Assembly: GCA_963675655.1 (NCBI GenBank)
Contig: OY776489.1
Span: 62,001-126,000, forward strand
DNA from: CAXXOK01 sp963675655
GTDB lineage: Bacteria; Bacillota; Clostridia; Christensenellales; Aristaeellaceae
Direction: 5' to 3'
DNA length: 64,000 bases
Part shown: in pieces, positions 59,010-64,000 of the stretch
How the letters are laid out: every line of letters begins with the position of its first letter
Position numbering within the stretch: position 1 is the first letter of the stretch
Translations under genes and position numbers: made by a program
Notes under the pieces: generated by a model
Databases searched by the model: none
Told to the model about the DNA's origin: nothing
The model's input: only the letters and a program-made list of their open reading frames with translations

Positions 59010-61097
59010 ATGCCTAGAAGTCACCCCCTGGATAAGGTGCGGAATATCGGCATCATGGCTCATATCGACGCCGGTAAGACGACAACCACCGAGCGTATCC
59101 TATTTTATACGGGGCGTACCCATCGCCTGGGCGAGGTGCATGAAGGCGCAGCCACCATGGACTGGATGGCACAGGAGCAGGAACGCGGTATTACCATTAC
59201 TTCCGCCGCTACCACCTGTCTTTGGAACGGCCACCGCATCAACATCATCGACACCCCGGGCCACGTGGATTTCACCGTGGAAGTAGAACGCAGTTTGCGC
59301 GTATTGGATGGTTCCGTCGCCGTTTTTTGCGCCAAGGGTGGCGTTGAACCGCAGAGCGAAACTGTTTGGCGTCAGGCCAACAAATACAAAGTACCGCGTA
59401 TTGCCTTCATTAACAAAATGGATATTACCGGCGCGGACTTCTTCCGCGTTATAAACATGATGAAGGACCGCCTGAACGCCAATGCCGTACCCATTCAATT
59501 GCCTATCGGCGCTGAAGGCGATTTCAAGGGAATTATTGACCTTGTTCGCATGAAAGCCGAAGTATACTATGATGATATGGGTAAGGACGTGCGCGATGAG
59601 GAGATTCCCGAATCGCTTCGCGAGCAGGCGGAGGAATACCGCCAGATCTTGATTGAAGCTGTCGCCGAGCAGGATGAAGCACTGCTCGAGAAGTTCTTCG
59701 AAGGGGAAGAACTATCGGAGGAAGAAATCAAAAACGCGATCCGTAAAGCCACGCTGGCCAACGATATGACGCCTGTTCTCTGTGGTACCGCGTACCGCAA
59801 TAAGGGCGTACAACCGCTCTTGGACGCCGTTATTGATTACATGCCTTCCCCGCTGGATATCCCCTCGATCCGTGGTAGCAAGCCCGGCGATCCCGATGTT
59901 GAGATCGACCGTCACGCCTCGGATGAAGAGCCTTTCTCCGCACTGGCTTTCAAGATCATGACCGACCCGTTTGTCGGTAAACTGGCGTTTGTGCGTGTTT
60001 ACAGCGGTTCACTCACCTCCGGCAGTTACGTTTTCAACTCTACCAAACAAAAGCGTGAACGCGTTGGCCGTCTGATGATGATGCACGCCAACCGCCGCGA
60101 AGAAGTCGAAACCGTGTATAGCGGTGAGATTTGCGGTATCGTGGGTCTGAAAGACACAACCACTGCAGACACGCTTTGTGATGAAGACAATCAGGTTATC
60201 CTCGAATCGATGGAGTTCCCGGATCCCGTTATCCAGGTCGCCATCGAGCCCAAAACCAAAGCCGGTCAGGATAAAATGACCATGGCGCTGATAAAGCTGG
60301 CCGAGGAAGACCCGACCTTCAAAACTTATACCGATCAGCAGACCGGGCAAACCATCATCGCCGGCATGGGCGAACTCCACTTGGAAATCATTGTGGATCG
60401 TCTTCTGCGCGAGTTCAAAGTGGAAGCCACGGTCGGCAAGCCGCAGGTTGCGTATCGCGAGACCATCCGTAAAACGGCTGAAGCCGAAGGTCGCTATGTC
60501 CGTCAGACCGGCGGTCACGGCCAGTTTGGTCATTGTAAAATCCGTCTGGAGCCTCAGGAGCCCGGCACCGGGTATATCTTCGAAAGTGCTATCGTCGGCG
60601 GCGCTATTCCCAAGGAATTCATTGCGCCTATCGACAATGGTATCCGCGAAGCTTCCCAGAGCGGTATCCTTGGCGGATTCGAGGTTGTGGACTTCAAAGC
60701 AACTGTCTTTGACGGCAGCTACCACGAAGTTGACTCCTCCGAAGTGGCTTTCAAAATCGCCGGTTCGATGGCGTTTAAGGAAGCCCTTGCGAAAGCGAGC
60801 CCCTGCCTGATGGAGCCGATGATGAAAGTCGAGGTTATCATCCCCGAGCAGTACATGGGCGACGTAATCGGCGATGTTTCCAGCCGCCGCGGCCGTATCG
60901 AAGGTATGGAAGCGCGACTGGGCGAGCAAAGCGTGCACGCGTTTGTACCGCTTTCCGAAATGTTTGGCTACGCAACCGATCTTCGCAGCCGCACCCAGGG
61001 GCGCGGACTGTTCAGCATGCAGTTTGATCACTACGAGCAAGTGCCTAACAGCATTGCCGAAAAAGTGACCGGCCGCAAAAAAGACGGCGAAGCCTAA
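59010..61097 (+). CDS. fusA: Elongation factor G
   Basis: A 695-residue translocation GTPase. The G domain has AHIDAGKTTTTERIL, the switch I GITITSAATTC, DTPGHVDF and NKMD; domain IV has the loop GGHGQFGHCKI and domain V the GVISSRRGRI-like DVSSRRGRIEGME. Size is typical. GAAAGGAG lies upstream of ATG 59010. A long open frame on the other strand (60009-61040) is a shadow produced by codon bias. Confidence 0.98.
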   Translation: MPRSHPLDKVRNIGIMAHIDAGKTTTTERILFYTGRTHRLGEVHEGAATMDWMAQEQERGITITSAATTCLWNGHRINIIDTPGHVDFTVEVERSLRVLDGSVAVFCAKGGVEPQSETVWRQANKYKVPRIAFINKMDITGADFFRVINMMKDRLNANAVPIQLPIGAEGDFKGIIDLVRMKAEVYYDDMGKDVRDEEIPESLREQAEEYRQILIEAVAEQDEALLEKFFEGEELSEEEIKNAIRKATLANDMTPVLCGTAYRNKGVQPLLDAVIDYMPSPLDIPSIRGSKPGDPDVEIDRHASDEEPFSALAFKIMTDPFVGKLAFVRVYSGSLTSGSYVFNSTKQKRERVGRLMMMHANRREEVETVYSGEICGIVGLKDTTTADTLCDEDNQVILESMEFPDPVIQVAIEPKTKAGQDKMTMALIKLAEEDPTFKTYTDQQTGQTIIAGMGELHLEIIVDRLLREFKVEATVGKPQVAYRETIRKTAEAEGRYVRQTGGHGQFGHCKIRLEPQEPGTGYIFESAIVGGAIPKEFIAPIDNGIREASQSGILGGFEVVDFKATVFDGSYHEVDSSEVAFKIAGSMAFKEALAKASPCLMEPMMKVEVIIPEQYMGDVIGDVSSRRGRIEGMEARLGEQSVHAFVPLSEMFGYATDLRSRTQGRGLFSMQFDHYEQVPNSIAEKVTGRKKDGEA

Positions 61098-61161
61098 TCA
61101 ATCCAAACATGAAGCGTTTCTGTGAGAACGCTATTATATCTGTTATCAAGGAGGAATCACC

Positions 61162-62376
<1,215 letters not shown>

Positions 62377-62548
62377 GCGGAGCGCTTCGCTCCCCTCCCC
62401 GGCCAATCGTAGGTAACACCCGATTGGATACGGATGGAACGTATCGGCTGACCGATTACGTTTCCATCCGGCCGGGTTGGCAAGCACTACCTGCCATCGG
62501 TCCCAACCAGGCCTATGGTTCAAATACCCACTTTAGGAGGTGGCGGAC
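62377..62548 (+). promoter_or_regulatory. Hairpin-rich leader between tuf and rpmG
   Basis: Four hairpins follow one another: 62379-62393 (GGAGCG/CGCTCC, just after the tuf stop), 62403-62427 (CCAATCG/CGATTGG), 62431-62470 (17 pairs with two bulged A residues and a CTGA loop) and 62471-62512 (10 pairs with one bulge). None is followed by a T run. The leader may be an autoregulatory or transcript-processing region for rpmG-secE-nusG-rplK. No convincing promoter or tRNA was found. Confidence 0.6.
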
Positions 62549-62710
62549 ATGGCGAGCGTTGCCCGCAACAAGGTTATGCTGGCTTGCACCGAGTGCAAAC
62601 AGCGCAATTATAATTCCATGAAAAACAAGAAGAACACCCCCGATCGCATTGAGCTGAACAAATACTGCCGTTTCTGCAAAAAGCACACGCTTCATCGTGA
62701 AACGAAGTAA
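62549..62710 (+). CDS. rpmG: 50S ribosomal protein L33
   Basis: A 53-residue protein, preceded by TAGGAGGTGG. It keeps both cysteine pairs, CTEC and CRFC, so it is the zinc-binding C+ form. The end YCRFCKKHTLHRETK is typical of the copy encoded next to secE. The gene lies 28 bases before secE. Confidence 0.95.
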   Translation: MASVARNKVMLACTECKQRNYNSMKNKKNTPDRIELNKYCRFCKKHTLHRETK

Positions 62711-62738
62711 TGCGCCTAGGCGAGAAGGAGTGAATAAC

Positions 62739-63002
62739 ATGGCTGATGAAAAGAAGGCAACAGCCAAGAACAAAAAACCTAACTTTTTTGTTCGTTTTGG
62801 GCGTGGCTTTGTAGGCTTCTTCAAGAAGATCGGCGCCGCGTTCAAAAACATGTGGCATGAGCTGAAGAAGGTTACTTGGCCGACCAAAGATAAGCTGGTC
62901 AACTACACGATCATCGTCGTGCTGATGATGGTCTTCCTGATGGTCATCATCGGCTTGCTGGACATGGGCGCTTCCGCGCTTGTGAACCTGATCATGTCCT
63001 GA
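62739..63002 (+). CDS. secE: Preprotein translocase subunit SecE
   Basis: An 87-residue protein from ATG 62739, preceded by AGAAGGAG. A basic N-terminus of about 35 residues leads to the family motif MWHELKKVTWPTKDKLVNYT and one membrane segment (about 58-82). This is the short Gram-positive form. SecE clamps the SecY channel. It precedes nusG as in nearly all bacteria. Confidence 0.96.
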   Translation: MADEKKATAKNKKPNFFVRFGRGFVGFFKKIGAAFKNMWHELKKVTWPTKDKLVNYTIIVVLMMVFLMVIIGLLDMGASALVNLIMS

Positions 63003-63027
63003 TGCCCAATTAGGTAAGGAGAAAACA

Positions 63028-63561
63028 ATGGCCGAGAAGAGCAAGGAGCCCTGCTGGTATGTCGTGCATACCTATTCGGGCTACGAGAACAAAGTTAAGG
63101 ACAACATCGAGAAGTCGGTTGAAAACAACGGCATGCAGGATTTAATTTTGGAAGTCCGCGTCCCTGTTGAGGATGTGGTTGAAATTAAAAACAACCGCCG
63201 TGTGAAGAGCCAGCGTAAAGTATACCCAGGTTATGTGCTTGTGCATATGATCGAGACCAGCGAAAGCTGGTATCTGGTGCGTAATACGCGTGGTGTAACC
63301 GGCTTTGTAGGCCCGGATAGCAAACCTGTCGCCTTAACGCCCGAAGAGGTAGATATGATGTTATCCACGCAGCAAAACAGCGTGGAATTCGGCATCGCCA
63401 TTGGCGAGGAGGTTCGCATTCTTTCCGGCCCGCTGGAAAACTTCACCGGTATCGTGGAGGACGTGGACACCGTACGGCAGAAACTGACCGTAAAGGTGAA
63501 AATGTTCCTCGGTCGCGAAATGCCTGTGGAAGTTGACCTGCAAGACGTTGTCAAAGTCTGA
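63028..63561 (+). CDS. nusG: Transcription termination/antitermination factor NusG
   Basis: A 177-residue NusG: NGN domain with WYVVHTYSGYENKVKDNIE, VPVEDVVEIKNNRR, KVYPGYVLVHM and TRGVTGFVG; KOW domain with GEEVRILSGPLENFTGIVEDVD and KVKMFLGREMPVEVDLQDV. It binds RNA polymerase and couples to ribosomes or affects pausing. AAGGAG lies upstream of ATG 63028. It is separated from rplK by a 146-base leader. Confidence 0.97.
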   Translation: MAEKSKEPCWYVVHTYSGYENKVKDNIEKSVENNGMQDLILEVRVPVEDVVEIKNNRRVKSQRKVYPGYVLVHMIETSESWYLVRNTRGVTGFVGPDSKPVALTPEEVDMMLSTQQNSVEFGIAIGEEVRILSGPLENFTGIVEDVDTVRQKLTVKVKMFLGREMPVEVDLQDVVKV

Positions 63562-63707
63562 GGTTGTCGCGGCGTACTCTGTCCGTCGCGGTTATCGGCG
63601 CTTACTGCGCCTCCGGCGATGTATCGCCGGTGCCCTTCCCCTATTGGATGGGCGTGGGAGGAACATAAAACGTTCCGTGTCACCACAATTTGAGGAGGTC
63701 CATAACC
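63562..63707 (+). promoter_or_regulatory. Leader between nusG and rplK
   Basis: It contains hairpins GGCGC/GCGCC (63597-63611) and a perfect 8-bp CCGGCGAT/ATCGCCGG stem with a 2-nt loop (63613-63630), then GAGGAGG before rplK. Translational control of the L11-L1 operon by L1 acts in such leaders in other bacteria; a specific L1 site was not identified. Confidence 0.45.
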
Positions 63708-64000
63708 ATGGCTAAGAAAGTTCAATCGCTTATCAAACTCCAGGTTCCCGCCGCGAAAGCGACTCCCGCACCGCCGATCGGCCCTGCGTTGGGTCAGCAC
63801 GGCGTGAACATTCCGGGTTTCTGCAAAGAGTTCAACGAGCGTACGGCCAAAGAAGCCGGTATGATTATCCCCGTAGTCATCACCGTATACACCGACCGCA
63901 CGTTTACCTTCATTACCAAGACGCCGCCCGTTCCGGTTCTGATTAAAAAAGAGCTGGGCATTGAGCACGGCAGCGGTCGCCCCAATCGTGATAAGGTTGG
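63708..64000 (+). CDS. rplK: 50S ribosomal protein L11, N-terminal part
   Basis: The gene is cut by the window end after about 97 codons. MAKKVQSLIKLQVPAAKATPAPPIGPALGQHGVNIPGFCKEFN is the conserved N-terminal domain that contacts release factors and thiopeptides; the linker and start of the RNA-binding C-terminal domain follow (TFTFITKTPPVPVLIKK). GAGGAGG precedes ATG 63708. The expected next gene is rplA. Confidence 0.97.
   Translation, partial: MAKKVQSLIKLQVPAAKATPAPPIGPALGQHGVNIPGFCKEFNERTAKEAGMIIPVVITVYTDRTFTFITKTPPVPVLIKKELGIEHGSGRPNRDKV

Noticed and set aside
57879..59063. 394-codon minus-strand open frame over rpsL, rpsG and the start of fusA
   Set aside because: It runs across three certain ribosomal-cluster genes and their spacers; it is a shadow frame.
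62377..62548. tRNA gene between tuf and rpmG
   Set aside because: A GGTTCAAAT-like T-loop is seen near 62518, but no cloverleaf with acceptor stem and anticodon arm can be built.

Overview
The window looks like chromosome of an anaerobic, Gram-positive, spore-lineage bacterium of the class Clostridia. By eye the GC content is about 50%. The evidence is strong AGGAGG ribosome-binding sites, sigma-A promoters with 16-18 bp spacers, a C+ type L33, a small L7Ae protein ahead of rpsL, MutS2, YesM/YesN-type signalling, a SpoIID-like protein, YdcZ pairs and a DUF362 iron-sulphur protein. I cannot place it more precisely. No rRNA, tRNA, CRISPR array, prophage or intact insertion sequence was seen.

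Layout. 1-3192: end of a glycine-cleavage region (gcvPB, lplA, lpdA). 3263-7382: a self-regulated heterodimeric ABC exporter behind a MarR repressor. 7550-11509: NadR-like enzyme, lipid kinase, an acidic unknown protein and a metallo-beta-lactamase-fold hydrolase. 11627-21943: a 10-kb sugar locus on the minus strand with a LacI regulator, a lipoprotein sugar-binding sensor, a YesM/YesN-like two-component pair, and a YtfQ-RT-YjfF-like importer. 22115-25017: NadD-YqeK fusion, RsfS, and a lone zinc-type binding protein with its own promoter and operator. 25154-33347: shikimate kinase, histidine kinase, response regulator, MutS2, U32 peptidase and cyclophilin, all on the minus strand. 33702-40538: a 1378-residue PAS/GGDEF/EAL protein, a glycosyltransferase-like protein, an acyl-CoA thioesterase and a GNAT enzyme. 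40624-43079: Na+-pumping decarboxylase beta and gamma-like subunits, a membrane protein and a Usp-like protein. 43126-43486: a gene-free stretch filled with short hairpins. 43557-56256: GH3 glycosidase, Xre/DUF2975 pair, beta-CASP nuclease, UvrA, DUF362 protein, uridine kinase, SpoIID-like protein and a Crp-type regulator divergent from two YdcZ genes. 57553-64000: translation cluster L7Ae-rpsL-rpsG-fusA-tuf-rpmG-secE-nusG-rplK.

The most interesting points are these. The sugar locus has a sensor binding protein paralogous to its transport binding protein, and two perfect 15-nt direct repeats with a 20-bp period just upstream of the transport genes. The multi-hairpin element at 43126-43486 carries two near-identical 17-nt hairpins, as a small IS200/IS605-type derivative might. 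Ribosomal protein S12 has Arg at position 88, where substitution from Lys gives streptomycin resistance in other bacteria. The large EAL protein keeps its phosphodiesterase residues while its receiver-like and GGDEF domains have lost theirs. The str cluster runs directly into rpmG-secE-nusG-rplK through a hairpin-rich leader.
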